64,000 nucleotides of DNA from Pleomorphomonas sp. JP5 (lineage in GTDB: Bacteria; Pseudomonadota; Alphaproteobacteria; Rhizobiales; Pleomorphomonadaceae), in assembly GCF_023721815.1 (NCBI RefSeq), contig NZ_JAMDLI010000004.1, positions 1 to 64,000 of the forward strand, read 5' to 3'. The position numbers and the translations under genes are program-made. Positions within the stretch are counted from its first letter, which is position 1. Every line of letters begins with the position of its first letter. Below the pieces are notes generated by a model, which worked only from the letters and a program-made list of their open reading frames with translations, did no database searches and was not told the origin of the DNA. This document shows positions 1 to 8,542 of the stretch, one piece after another.

Positions 1-525
1 CGCTTGGCCATGCTGGGTCTCCAGATCGAACAGTCTGGAGATCCATGAATCACACATCACCCGCGTCGTGAATCCTGAATGTCGATTGGACCTAGGGCGC
101 ACCAAAGCGTTCCGGAAGCTGGAAGCCTCCGGGGCGACATTGGGATTGGCCCGCGTTGCCGGCACCATGCCGGGCGGGCCTTCACCGGGATTCAGACAGA
201 CGTGACATCCACGCTCCTGTTGCGACGGACAGATTCTGCCGACCGCATCGGTGGCCGTCAACCACGGCAAGCGTCCACCTTGTCCGTCCTCCGCCGATTG
301 TGGCTCCACGGTCACGATGCCGTCGCTTTTGACGAGCACCCAGGGGGCGACCTCCGGGGACAGGAGAGACTTTCATCTTTTCCCCGCGACAATGGTCGAA
401 ACGGCGCCCGGCAAATGGCGCCTGAAGATAGCTTGCGGTAAGCTTCGGATGACCAATGTGATTCCGGAGCGGGGCCCCTCGCCGGGCACACCGGCAGCAG
501 GACATGGAGAGACAGGAATCCGAGC
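1..525. other. Non-coding stretch upstream of the LysR gene
   Basis: I find no convincing gene here; the open frames lack ribosome binding sites and recognisable domains. A strong hairpin lies at 15-44, with arms TCTCCAGA (18-25) and TCTGGAGA (34-41) around an 8-base loop, extended by outer GC pairs and one G-T pair. It has no T-run, so it may be an operator or the end of an upstream transcript beyond the window. The stretch presumably also holds the LysR promoter. Confidence 0.4.
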
Positions 526-1452
526 ATGCGCCACACGACTTTGAAGCAGCTGCGATTCCTGTCGGCGGTCATCAAGACCGGCACTGTCACCGCCGCCTCC
601 TCCGCCATGAACGTCACGCCGCCGGCCATCACCGCCCAGGTGAAGGCTCTCGAAGACCTCGTCGGCATGCCGCTGCTCGAGCGCGTCGGCGACCGCTTCA
701 TCGCCACATCGGCCGGCAGGGAAATCGCCACCACGCTCGACCGCATCGAGGCGCTTCTCAACGAGTGCTCCGGCGCCCTCGCCGAGATGCGCGAGGCGGG
801 ATCGGGCCGGGTTGCCGTCGGCGTCGTCTCCACCGCCCGTTACTTCGCGCCGACCGTGCTCGCCGCCTTCCGCAAGGAGCGGCCAAAGGTCGATATCGAC
901 TTCATCGTCGGCAACCGCGACGAGACCATCCAGCGCCTCCGGAACTACGAGGTCGACCTCGCGGTGATGGGCCGGCCGCCGGTCGAGTTCGAGGTCGAGG
1001 CCAAGACCATCGGAAAGCACCCGCAGGTGATGATCTGCGCGCCGGATCATCCGCTGGCCCATGAGCGCAACATCCCCATCGAAGCCCTGATGGGCGAGAC
1101 CTTCCTGGTGCGCGAGGTCAACTCCGGCACGCGCAACTCCTTTGGCCAATTGATCAGCCAGCACGACGGCGGGCGCGATATCCGCGAGTTCGAGATGGGC
1201 TCCAACGAGACCATCAAGCAGGCGGTGATGGCCGGCCTCGGCATCTCCTTCATCTCCTCGCACACCATCGCGGCCGAGGTCGAAGCCGGTCGCCTCGTCA
1301 TCATGGACGTGGTCGGCCTGCCGCTCATGAAAACCTGGAACGTCGTCCGCCGCACCGACAAGCGAATGCTGCCCTCGGCCGAGGCGATGTACAGCTTCTG
1401 GGTCGAGCATGGCGGCGACTACCTGCCGAAGATCACCGGTCACGTCGAGTGA
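526..1452 (+). CDS. LysR-family transcriptional regulator, CbbR-like
   Basis: A DNA-binding regulator of 308 residues, the normal LysR length. The N-terminal winged helix-turn-helix spans about residues 4-62 (LRFLSAV, TAASSAMNVTPPAITAQVK, LEDLVGMPLLER). The rest is a periplasmic-binding-protein-like effector domain (from GRVAVGVVSTARYFAP onward). The N-terminus and the early effector domain resemble the CbbR branch, which often controls carbon fixation or formate genes, but no such target lies in the window. AGGAAT lies about eight bases before the ATG. LysR targets are often divergent; the upstream neighbour is outside the window, so the regulon cannot be read here. Confidence 0.85.
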   Translation: MRHTTLKQLRFLSAVIKTGTVTAASSAMNVTPPAITAQVKALEDLVGMPLLERVGDRFIATSAGREIATTLDRIEALLNECSGALAEMREAGSGRVAVGVVSTARYFAPTVLAAFRKERPKVDIDFIVGNRDETIQRLRNYEVDLAVMGRPPVEFEVEAKTIGKHPQVMICAPDHPLAHERNIPIEALMGETFLVREVNSGTRNSFGQLISQHDGGRDIREFEMGSNETIKQAVMAGLGISFISSHTIAAEVEAGRLVIMDVVGLPLMKTWNVVRRTDKRMLPSAEAMYSFWVEHGGDYLPKITGHVE

Positions 1453-1492
1453 GGCCATCGCGGCCGCTCGGGACCGCAACGTGGAGACTTCC

Positions 1493-2320
1493 ATGACCGC
1501 CACGCCTCGCCCGTTCCGGGTGGTCGAGAGCTTGTGCGCCACCGGCAAGGAGTCGGAAGCGAAGAAGGAAGATCGCCTGGTCGTCACCGAAGACTTCGCC
1601 GCCGTCATCGACGGCGCCACATCTTCAGGTCCGATCGACGGACGGCCGGGCGGCATCGTCGCCGCCGAGGCGGTGGAGCAAGCGGTCAGGGAACTGGCGT
1701 CGGACGCGACGGCCCGCGATTTCGTCGACCGCGCCACGGCCGCCATCATCAGGGCGATCGGCGACTGGCCGGATGAGACGATCATGCGCCCATCGGCGGT
1801 GGCGGCCGTCTGGTCGCGGGCACGAGGCGAGATCTGGCGGGTGGGCGACTGTCACGTCCGCATCGACGACCGGGACTATCATGGCGGCAAGGAGATCGAC
1901 CGCATCGGCTACGAGTTCCGCTGCGCCGTCATCCGGGCGCGCCTCCGGCTGGGGCTTACCAGCCTCGATGCCGAACTCAGGGTGCCGACGATGGAGCAGC
2001 CCTTCCGGCCGCTCGTCCTTGCCCAGCACGCCTTTCTCAACCTCGACAGCGACGATCCCCTCGCCTATGGCGGCCTCGCCGGCACCTTCGTGCCCGACCG
2101 TTTCGTCGAAGTGTTCGAAGCGGCAGACGCCCGCGAGATCGTTCTCGCCTCCGACGGCTTCCTGTCGCCGGCCGCGACGCTCGCGGAGGGCCTCTCGGAG
2201 ATCGCCCGCATCAGGGAGACCGATCCGCTGATGGTGGAACGGGTCATGGGGTCGCGCCCCTTCATGCCGGGCCGCGACTATTTCGACGATACGACCTATC
2301 TGCGGATCGCCCTCGGCTGA
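1493..2320 (+). CDS. PP2C-like serine/threonine phosphatase domain protein
   Basis: A predicted cytoplasmic protein of 275 residues with weak but ordered PP2C-type motifs: EDRLVV and AAVIDGATSSG near the N-terminus (metal-binding Asp-Gly), WRVGDCHV in the middle, LASDGF near residue 220, and DDTTYLRIAL at the C-terminus. Such enzymes remove phosphate from Ser/Thr using Mn/Mg. Substrate and partner are unknown. GGAG lies seven bases before this ATG; a longer frame starting at 1409 would overlap the LysR gene. It ends six bases from the converging otsB. The family call is moderately secure, the role is not. Confidence 0.65.
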   Translation: MTATPRPFRVVESLCATGKESEAKKEDRLVVTEDFAAVIDGATSSGPIDGRPGGIVAAEAVEQAVRELASDATARDFVDRATAAIIRAIGDWPDETIMRPSAVAAVWSRARGEIWRVGDCHVRIDDRDYHGGKEIDRIGYEFRCAVIRARLRLGLTSLDAELRVPTMEQPFRPLVLAQHAFLNLDSDDPLAYGGLAGTFVPDRFVEVFEAADAREIVLASDGFLSPAATLAEGLSEIARIRETDPLMVERVMGSRPFMPGRDYFDDTTYLRIALG

Positions 2321-2326
2321 CCCCGA

Positions 2327-3103
2327 CTACTGCGCGGCGGCGCGCTCGTCGTCCAGCCAACGTGCCTCGTAGGCGGCCAGCATGTCCCACGTCGCCTCGT
2401 GGTCGGGCAGACGGTCGTCGACGCCCGCCACCTTTCGGCCGACGGTGATGCCGAATCCGCCGAGATCGCGCGCCATGAAGAAACCCGGCTCGTCGGGAAC
2501 GTCGTCGCCCGCATGAACCGGCACCCGCCCCTTGAACGGCTTGTGCTCCATCAGGAAGGCGATGCCGGAGCCCTTGTTGGCGCCCCGAGGCACCACGTCG
2601 ACCGACACGCGCCCCGGGATCACTCCCACGTGGCCGCCGGAATGGCGCTCCGCCAGAGCCGCCGCCTCAAGCGCGAGCGGGTCGCCCTCGTTGTAGACGA
2701 TGGCCAGCGCGCCGATCTTCCACTGGATGTCCATGGTGGGATAGGTCTTGGCCACCACCTCGGCGATCTCTTCGAGCGCCTTGCGCTCTTCCGGTGTCTG
2801 CACCGGCGTGAATCGACGTCCGTCGGCAAAGCGACGGTCGGCGCCTTGCAGCGCGGCGACGGGCAGCTTCAGCGGAGCAAACATCGGATCGACCGTTTCC
2901 ACCGAACGGCCGCTGACGATGGCGAGCGCGCCACCCAGGAGGTCGTAAAGCCGGTCGATCAGGGCGATGCGATCGGCGGCGATGCCACGCTCGCGATCGG
3001 CGTAGGTGGGCCCGATCAGCGTTCCGTCGACATCGAGGAACAGCGCGAGGCGGTCGGGCGCGGGCAGACGGGCGGCAAGGTCGAGCGGATCGGTGAAGGA
3101 CAT
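2327..3103 (-). CDS. otsB: Trehalose-6-phosphate phosphatase (HAD superfamily)
   Basis: Converts trehalose 6-phosphate to trehalose, a compatible solute. HAD motif I is LFLDVDGTL near the N-terminus. IVSGRSVE is motif II, the lysine of RGANKGSGIAFLM is motif III, and GDDVPDEPGF is motif IV. With the ATG at 3103 the protein has 258 residues, normal for OtsB; an in-frame GTG at 3136 would add 11 residues without obvious family similarity. No otsA is nearby, so the synthase must be elsewhere or the protein acts on another sugar phosphate. It lies downstream of and on the same strand as the Dabb and MFS genes. Confidence 0.85.
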   Translation of the reverse strand: MSFTDPLDLAARLPAPDRLALFLDVDGTLIGPTYADRERGIAADRIALIDRLYDLLGGALAIVSGRSVETVDPMFAPLKLPVAALQGADRRFADGRRFTPVQTPEERKALEEIAEVVAKTYPTMDIQWKIGALAIVYNEGDPLALEAAALAERHSGGHVGVIPGRVSVDVVPRGANKGSGIAFLMEHKPFKGRVPVHAGDDVPDEPGFFMARDLGGFGITVGRKVAGVDDRLPDHEATWDMLAAYEARWLDDERAAAQ

Positions 3104-3251
3104 GGGCCTGCTGTGGTGGGCGAAAGGGAAAGTCACTCAGACGAAAGTATCGTCCGCAACACTCCTAAGCCCTACAGCCAACGCCGTCCGCCGACAATGC
3201 CTTGGCGACTGAATCGATATGAAAGTCGACGATTACGCCAAAAACCGGCCA

Positions 3252-3560
3252 TCAGACCTCGAAATCGTAGACGAGAACCCCCTCCAGACCGCCCTCGGCG
3301 GCCGCAACGATCCTGTCGCCGACCTTCACGTGCTCGGGGTGGACGAGGTAGGCATCGCGCGCCGCTTCGTCGGTGAAGGTGACGACGAAGCCGTGCTGGA
3401 AGCCATGGCCGAGGCCTTCCGGCGAGACATTCGGGCCAGCCTTGAAGTCGACCATGCCGGGAATGAACGACTTCAGCGCCGCCACGGCGCCATAGAGCTT
3501 TAAGACGTCGGCCGACGAAGCGGTGGCCGGCATCTTCATGAACACGCAATGCAGGATCAT
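3252..3560 (-). CDS. Dabb (stress-responsive alpha/beta barrel) domain protein
   Basis: A small cytoplasmic protein of 102 residues. The pattern MILHCVFMK, ALKSFIPGMVDFKAGPN, HGFVVTFTDEAARDAYLVHP and HVKVGDRI is typical of Dabb domains, which form dimeric ferredoxin-like barrels. Their function is mostly undefined. The ATG at 3560 has GGGAGGAG just upstream. It starts 40 bases after the stop of the MFS gene on the same strand, so the two are probably co-transcribed. Confidence 0.75.
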   Translation of the reverse strand: MILHCVFMKMPATASSADVLKLYGAVAALKSFIPGMVDFKAGPNVSPEGLGHGFQHGFVVTFTDEAARDAYLVHPEHVKVGDRIVAAAEGGLEGVLVYDFEV

Positions 3561-3600
3561 TCGAACTCCTCCCTCACCGGCCTGCGCGGCCAGCCAGACC

Positions 3601-5058
3601 TTACTCTTCCACCGGCGGCGGCGTACGGCCGCGCAACGGTCGTTCCTCGATGCGGGACAACAGCGCCAGCGACAGCAGTTGCGCCGCCGCGGCCGCGAAG
3701 AACAGCGCCCTGAAGGCGGCCACCGCACCCTCCCGGGCCGCCGGCGCCAACGCGCCCTCGCTGATATGATCGCCGATGCCGGCGCTGCCGACGATGGCGC
3801 CCAGCACGGCGATGGCGACGACGGAGCCCAGCGACCGCACGAAGGTGTAGGCGCCGGTGGCCGTGCCGAGATCGCGCGGATTGGCGGCATTCTGCACCAT
3901 GACGGTGCCGACCGGGAACAGCGTCCCCTGGCCGAAGGCGGTCAGCGCCGCCAGCGCCTCGATCACCCAGAAGGACACGTCGCCTGCAACGAAGCCGACT
4001 ACCGCCAGCGATACCATCGACAGAGCGCTGCCGATCATTGGCAGCCGCTTGTAGCGCCTCCCCTTGCGCAGGATCCGCGCCGAGATGCTGGAGCCCGCCA
4101 CCGATCCGAGCATCGGGCCGAGCAACGCCAGACCGGCCGCCGAGGCGCCGAAACCATCGATCAGTTGCAGGTAGACCGGATAATAGACCGAGAAGCCGAA
4201 CATGCCGGCCGCCGCCAGGAAGGACGTGGCCGAGGTGAGCGCGATCACCCGGTCGCCGAAGATGCGTGGCGGCAACAGCGGCTCTTCGGGCTGGAACTGG
4301 TACCAGGCGAACAGCGCGAAGAATGCCGCCGATAGCGCCAGCATGCCGAGAACGAGCGGCGAGCTCCAGGGATAGGTGTGCCCGCCGAGCGTCAGCGGCA
4401 GAAGGAACAGCAGCGTCGCCGCCATGATCATCATCGCGCCGAGGATATCCAGCCGATGGTCGCGGCGAACGTCCGGCAAGCGGGATAGCGGCTTCAGAGA
4501 CAGGCTGACCGCCACGATGCCGAGCGGCAGGTTCAGCCAGAAAATCGCCGACCAGTGGACATACTCGGCGAGCAGGCCGCCGAGCACCGGACCGGCGATG
4601 CTGGAAGTCGCCCAGACGGCGGAAATGTACACCATGTACTTTCCGCGCTCGCGCGGCGGCGCCACGTCGCCAATGATGGTCTGGACGAGCGCCATCAGGC
4701 CACCACCACCAAGGCCTTGCAGCGCACGGCCGACGATCAGGACCGCCATCGTGGGCGCCATCGCCGAGATCAGCGATCCCGCCACGAAGATGCCGACGCC
4801 GGCGTAGAGCACCGGCCGCCGCCCCTTGAGATCGGCGAGCTTGCCATAGAGCGGCGTCACCGCCGTCGCCGTCAGGAAGTAGGCCGACACGATCCACGAC
4901 ACCCATTCGCCGCCGCCGAGCGAGGCGCCCATCACCGGGAGCGCCGGGGTGACGATGGTCTGGTCGAGAGCGGCCAGGAACATGCACAGGAGAGCGGTGA
5001 CGACGATCTTGGTCTTGTCGTCCTCGGTGAGAATCGACTGGTCGGGCGTGTGCGTCAT
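3601..5058 (-). CDS. MFS multidrug efflux transporter, DHA2 (EmrB/QacA) family
   Basis: An inner-membrane drug:H+ antiporter of 485 residues, the usual length for 14-helix DHA2 proteins. LDQTIVTPALPVMG is the family motif in helix 1. YGKLADLKGRRPVL is the loop 2-3 motif A, and GLGGGGLMALVQTIIGDV follows in helix 4. Hydrophobic segments continue to the C-terminus. No membrane-fusion partner (emrA) is adjacent, so it may act alone like QacA. The neighbours (Dabb, otsB) give no substrate clue. Confidence 0.85.
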   Translation of the reverse strand: MTHTPDQSILTEDDKTKIVVTALLCMFLAALDQTIVTPALPVMGASLGGGEWVSWIVSAYFLTATAVTPLYGKLADLKGRRPVLYAGVGIFVAGSLISAMAPTMAVLIVGRALQGLGGGGLMALVQTIIGDVAPPRERGKYMVYISAVWATSSIAGPVLGGLLAEYVHWSAIFWLNLPLGIVAVSLSLKPLSRLPDVRRDHRLDILGAMMIMAATLLFLLPLTLGGHTYPWSSPLVLGMLALSAAFFALFAWYQFQPEEPLLPPRIFGDRVIALTSATSFLAAAGMFGFSVYYPVYLQLIDGFGASAAGLALLGPMLGSVAGSSISARILRKGRRYKRLPMIGSALSMVSLAVVGFVAGDVSFWVIEALAALTAFGQGTLFPVGTVMVQNAANPRDLGTATGAYTFVRSLGSVVAIAVLGAIVGSAGIGDHISEGALAPAAREGAVAAFRALFFAAAAAQLLSLALLSRIEERPLRGRTPPPVEE

Positions 5059-5192
5059 GGTCTGGTCCGGCAGATTGCGGGGCGCACCCTATCCGCTGTC
5101 CAACGCGAAAGCCAGCGACGGCGTTCCGGTCGCTCTCGTCGCTTCGTGAAGGAAGCCTTCCGTTCATCGTCCGAGCCTCTATACTTCGCCCG

Positions 5193-5996
5193 ATGAAACC
5201 GGAACCAGCCGCGATGACAGCCGCGCACTCCCGCACCGTCGATCTCAACGCCGACCTCGGCGAGGGCTTCGGCGCCTATCGCATCGGGGACGACGCCGCG
5301 CTGCTCGGCGTGGTCACGTCGGCCAACGTTGCCTGTGGCCTGCACGCCGGCGACCCCGAGATCATGGCCGAGACCTTCCGCCTGGCCAAGGCGGGCGGCG
5401 TCACGGTGGGCGCCCATCCCGGCTTTCCCGACCTCTGGGGCTTCGGCCGGCGCGCGCTGCCCTATTCGGCCGGCGAGATCGAGCGCCTCGTCGCCTATCA
5501 GATCGGAGCGGCGGCGGCTCTGTCGGCCTTGGCAGGCCACCCGATCGCCTATGTGAAGCTGCACGGAGCGCTCGCCAATCTCGCCGTCGCCGACGCCGAC
5601 ATCGCCGCCGCCAGCGTCAGGGCCATCAAGGGCGTCGACGCCTCGCTCGCCTGCCTCGCCATCGCCCACGGCAAGCAGGAACTGGCCGCCCGCGACGCCG
5701 GCCTCCGCACCTTCTCCGAAGTCTTCGCCGATCGCGGCTACCAGGACGACGGCAGCCTGATGCCACGCGACCGCCCCGGCGCCTTCGTCCACGACCCCAC
5801 CGAAGCGGTGGAGCGGGCCTGCCGCATGGTGGCATCCGGCGAGATCGTCTCGGTAGACGGCAAGGCGCTGCCGACCTCGGTCGATTCCATCTGCGTCCAT
5901 GGCGACAGCCCGACCGCATTGGCAACGGCGCGACTGCTCGCCGAACGCCTCGCCACCGAGAGCGTCGCGCTCGCCCCCTTCGTGAGCAAATCCTGA
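5193..5996 (+). CDS. pxpA: 5-oxoprolinase subunit A (LamB/YcsF family)
   Basis: Subunit of the ATP-dependent 5-oxoprolinase that opens 5-oxo-L-proline to L-glutamate with PxpB and PxpC. The signature VDLNADLGEGFGAYRIGDD is near the N-terminus, followed by ANVACGLHAGDP, VGAHPGFPD and VKLHGALAN. About 267 residues from 5193. An in-frame ATG at 5214 has GGAA upstream and may be the real start. The stop overlaps the next start by one base (TGATG), so the carrier-protein genes are co-transcribed. pxpB and pxpC lie on the opposite strand 0.8 kb away, a split arrangement compared with the usual pxpBCA operon. Confidence 0.9.
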   Translation: MKPEPAAMTAAHSRTVDLNADLGEGFGAYRIGDDAALLGVVTSANVACGLHAGDPEIMAETFRLAKAGGVTVGAHPGFPDLWGFGRRALPYSAGEIERLVAYQIGAAAALSALAGHPIAYVKLHGALANLAVADADIAAASVRAIKGVDASLACLAIAHGKQELAARDAGLRTFSEVFADRGYQDDGSLMPRDRPGAFVHDPTEAVERACRMVASGEIVSVDGKALPTSVDSICVHGDSPTALATARLLAERLATESVALAPFVSKS

Positions 5997-6424
5997 TGAA
6001 CGGCGCGCTCCTCGACCGCCTCGTCTCGCTCCTCCACGATTCCGGCCTGCGGGAGATCGAGTTCGAGGAAGGGGACATCCACATCCGCCTCGTCAAGGAT
6101 GGCGACGGCGGCGTCCGGTCGGAAGCGCCGAGCAGCCCCGTCTCCACCGCCATGCCGGAGGCTGTCACCCCCAGCGATCACGCCATCGTCGCCGGTCTCA
6201 CCGGCACCTTCTATCGAGCCTCCTCGCCGGACGCCCCACCCTTCGTCGAAGTCGGCGACCGCGTCGAGGAAGGTCAGACCGTCGGTCTGCTCGAAGCGAT
6301 GAAGATGCTGAACCCCATCGAGGCCGACCGCGCCGGCCGCGTCACCCACATTCTCGCCGACAACGGCGCGCTGGTGACACGCGGCGCGCCGATCATCCGC
6401 ATTGCTCCGGACGATGCGTCATGA
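5996..6424 (+). CDS. Biotin carboxyl carrier protein-like subunit (AccB-like)
   Basis: 142 residues. The N-terminal 35 residues resemble the AccB start (LLHDSGLREIEFEEGDIHIRL). A linker follows, then a biotinyl domain (about 63-137) with GTFYRASSPDAPPFVEVGD and the biotinylation motif EAMKM at 100-104 (Lys103). It should be biotinylated by BirA. Carriers of this kind recur next to pxp genes and usually have a biotin carboxylase partner, but none is in this window. Overlaps pxpA by one base and the next gene by four (ATGA). It may serve a pxp-linked carboxylase or general acetyl-CoA carboxylase; context favours the former. Confidence 0.8.
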   Translation: MNGALLDRLVSLLHDSGLREIEFEEGDIHIRLVKDGDGGVRSEAPSSPVSTAMPEAVTPSDHAIVAGLTGTFYRASSPDAPPFVEVGDRVEEGQTVGLLEAMKMLNPIEADRAGRVTHILADNGALVTRGAPIIRIAPDDAS

Positions 6425-6798
6425 CCTTCGAGGAGATCGAAGCCGTCGTCCGCCGTCTCGATAACAAGGGCATCGCCATCGCCAACATCCGCGTCGGCCC
6501 GGCACGGTTGAGATTGCGCTTTGTCACCGAGGAGAAGCCCGAGCCGGCTCCGATCGAACCGCCGACGCCCCTCGTCGCCGCTCCCTCGCCCGGTCGTTTC
6601 CGTCCCAGGCATCCGCTGGAGGCCGCGCCGCGCTTTGCCGAGGGCGACCGGGTACGAAAGGGCGAGGTGATTGCCTATGTCGAGGCCAACGGCCTGTTGT
6701 TGCCGGCGGTCGCCGCCGCCGACCTGACGCTCGGCCCGCCCCTGATGGAGGACGGAGAGGCCGTCGGCTGGGGAACGCCGCTCTACGAGACGCGATAG
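6421..6798 (+). CDS. Degenerate biotinyl/lipoyl-like carrier protein without the acceptor lysine
   Basis: 125 residues laid out like the preceding carrier: an N-terminal segment (FEEIEAVVRRLDNKGIAIANIRVGPARLRLRF is split here as FEEIEAVVRRL and VGPARLRLRF), a Pro-rich linker, and a C-terminal half with FAEGDRVRKGEVIAYVE. The EAMKM motif is absent. The only lysines are at 16, 39 and 80, and none sits at the hairpin tip where biotin is attached. It therefore cannot carry biotin in the usual way and may be a structural partner. Start overlaps the previous gene (ATGA). Its last 16 bases overlap the converging pxpC end. Confidence 0.65.
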   Translation: MTFEEIEAVVRRLDNKGIAIANIRVGPARLRLRFVTEEKPEPAPIEPPTPLVAAPSPGRFRPRHPLEAAPRFAEGDRVRKGEVIAYVEANGLLLPAVAAADLTLGPPLMEDGEAVGWGTPLYETR

Positions 6799-7739
6799 AG
6801 CGACGCCGCCCGTCGCAGCCGGCCAAGCCAATCGGCGACCTCGCGCTGCGCCACCAGCGCCTCGTTCCTGCCAACCACCGCGAAACGCAGTTCGTCGCCC
6901 GGCATCGCCTGCCCGAGCCGCCAGAGATCGGCCTCGATCACCGTCGCGATCTTGGGGTAGCCACCGCAAGTATTGGCTTCGGCAAGCTGAACGATCGGCC
7001 GGCCGGCCGGTGGCACCTGTACCGTGCCCGGCACGATGCCATGAGACAGGAGCTCGCGCCGCCGCTCGCGCATGAGTTCCGGTCCGTCGAGCCGGCATCC
7101 CTGGCGATCCGCTTCGGCGGTGACGCGCCAGCCCACCGACAGAAAGCGCTGATGGGCTCCCTCGGAGAAATCGGACCACTCGGCGGCTGGCAACACGCGC
7201 AACGGTCGGTCGGCGTCGCTCCGTCCCGGCGGGGGTGGCGCGCCGACGCCGCCATCGGGCAGCTTTCCCGGAGCGCGCCGCCTCACGGGCAACCGATCGC
7301 CGCGCTTGAGCCCTCTGCCTTCATGGCCACCATAACCGCTCTTGAGCTCGGTCGCCCTGGCCCCAAGCAGCAGAGGCACATCGACGCCGCCACCGATGGC
7401 GACATAGACGCGGGCGCCGACCGTCGGCGGATCGATCGTCAGTTCGTCCCCCTCTTTGACCGCGATGGCCCACCAAGGCGGCAGGCGGCGACCGGATAGC
7501 CGCGTTTCGGCGACGGCGCCGGTAACGGCCACCGTTGTCGCCGATGCGAAGCGCAGCCGGAAGGGAAAGGCGGCCACCTCGATCGCCGCCGCATCCGCGT
7601 CATTTCCGAGCAGCGCGTTGGCCGCATCGAGCGCTTGAATGTCCATGGCACCGGAGCGGGAGACGCCGCTCGACAAGAGGCCGCGTCGCCCGCGATCCTG
7701 CACCGTGTTCAGCGCGCCCGACGACAGGATCTCGATCAA
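6783..7739 (-). CDS. pxpC: 5-oxoprolinase subunit C (biotin-dependent carboxyltransferase-like, KipA family)
   Basis: 318 residues, normal for PxpC. Features are the N-terminal LSSGALNTVQDRGRRGLLSSGVSRSGAMD and ALDAANALLGN (both family hallmarks; listed in part as VQDRGRRGLLSSGVSRSGAMD), AIGGGVDVPLLLGARAT in the middle, and GRPIVQLAEANTCGGYPKIATV near the C-terminus. It acts with PxpB and PxpA on 5-oxoproline. The start is TTG inside a TTGA overlap with the pxpB stop, indicating translational coupling. The 3' end overlaps the convergent carrier gene by 16 bases. Confidence 0.9.
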   Translation of the reverse strand: MIEILSSGALNTVQDRGRRGLLSSGVSRSGAMDIQALDAANALLGNDADAAAIEVAAFPFRLRFASATTVAVTGAVAETRLSGRRLPPWWAIAVKEGDELTIDPPTVGARVYVAIGGGVDVPLLLGARATELKSGYGGHEGRGLKRGDRLPVRRRAPGKLPDGGVGAPPPPGRSDADRPLRVLPAAEWSDFSEGAHQRFLSVGWRVTAEADRQGCRLDGPELMRERRRELLSHGIVPGTVQVPPAGRPIVQLAEANTCGGYPKIATVIEADLWRLGQAMPGDELRFAVVGRNEALVAQREVADWLGRLRRAASLYRVS

Positions 7740-8389
7740 GGCTCCACCCTCGCGACGGTGAAGCGCACCGTGTCGCCCGGCCTCAGCGTCGCCGGTGCGG
7801 CACGATGCGGATCGAACAGAACGAAGTCGGTATGGCCGAGAATGTGCCAGCCCGACGGCGCGGTGATTGGCATGATGCCGGCCTGACCGCCGCCAACGAT
7901 GACCGCCCCTTTCGGCACACCCTGGCGCGGCACCGCCCGGCGCGGCGTCGCCAACGACGGATCGAGCCCGGAGAGATAGGGAAAGCCGGGCATGGCGCCG
8001 ATCGCCGCCACCCGATAGACGGCGGCGGCGTGGCGCTCCACCACGTCTTCGACGGAAAGGTCGAGGCCGGCTGCGAAGGCCGCAAGATCCGTTCCGCCAT
8101 AGGAGACCGCGATCTCGTGCGACCGCCCCTCCCCGATGGTGGCGGTCGATTTGCGCCAGCCGTCGGCAAGGCGGCGTCCGATCTCCTCGGCGCCGATCGC
8201 CAGCGGATCGAAGACGACCATCAGGTTGTTCATGCCGGGCACGACGTCATCGATTCCGTCGACTGCCGCGAAGCTCTCGGCCAGCGCGAGAAGTCGGGCC
8301 TGCCGCGCTTCCTCGAACGCGCCGTCGCCGGCAACGTCGAGAAGAAGCGCACCGATTCCGGCGTCGGATATGGTGAAATGATCGCTCAC
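7736..8389 (-). CDS. pxpB: 5-oxoprolinase subunit B (KipI family)
   Basis: 217 residues. The sequence contains VVFDPLAIGAEEIGRRL, HEIAVSYGGTDLAAFAAG, YRVAAIGAMPGFPYLSGLD, LATPRRAVPRQGVPKGAVIV and GGQAGIMPITAPSGWHILG, the conserved core of the PxpB/KipI (allophanate hydrolase subunit 1-like) fold. It forms the catalytic pair with PxpC. The start is GTG at 8389 with AAGGGGGC upstream. First gene of a two-gene pxpB-pxpC unit, divergent from the M24 peptidase gene. Confidence 0.9.
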   Translation of the reverse strand: MSDHFTISDAGIGALLLDVAGDGAFEEARQARLLALAESFAAVDGIDDVVPGMNNLMVVFDPLAIGAEEIGRRLADGWRKSTATIGEGRSHEIAVSYGGTDLAAFAAGLDLSVEDVVERHAAAVYRVAAIGAMPGFPYLSGLDPSLATPRRAVPRQGVPKGAVIVGGGQAGIMPITAPSGWHILGHTDFVLFDPHRAAPATLRPGDTVRFTVARVEP

Positions 8390-8542
8390 CGAGCCCCCTT
8401 TGATCGACGGCGATTATCCTTGGCCAATGCCTGCCGCGCAAGGGAGCCACGCGGCAATGCGGTTGGTCGATGCTCGCCGGAAGTCTATACTCGTAGACCG
8501 ATAGCCAGCCGCCAGACGCCGGCAAACACCAAGGACCGCCTG

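Noticed and set aside
373-1785. 470-codon minus-strand frame
   Set aside because: Overlaps the LysR and phosphatase genes, lacks a domain or ribosome site, and is an antisense shadow.
7535-8542. Long upstream extension of the M24 peptidase frame
   Set aside because: It runs antisense through pxpC and pxpB; the family-like protein begins at 8543 with a ribosome site.
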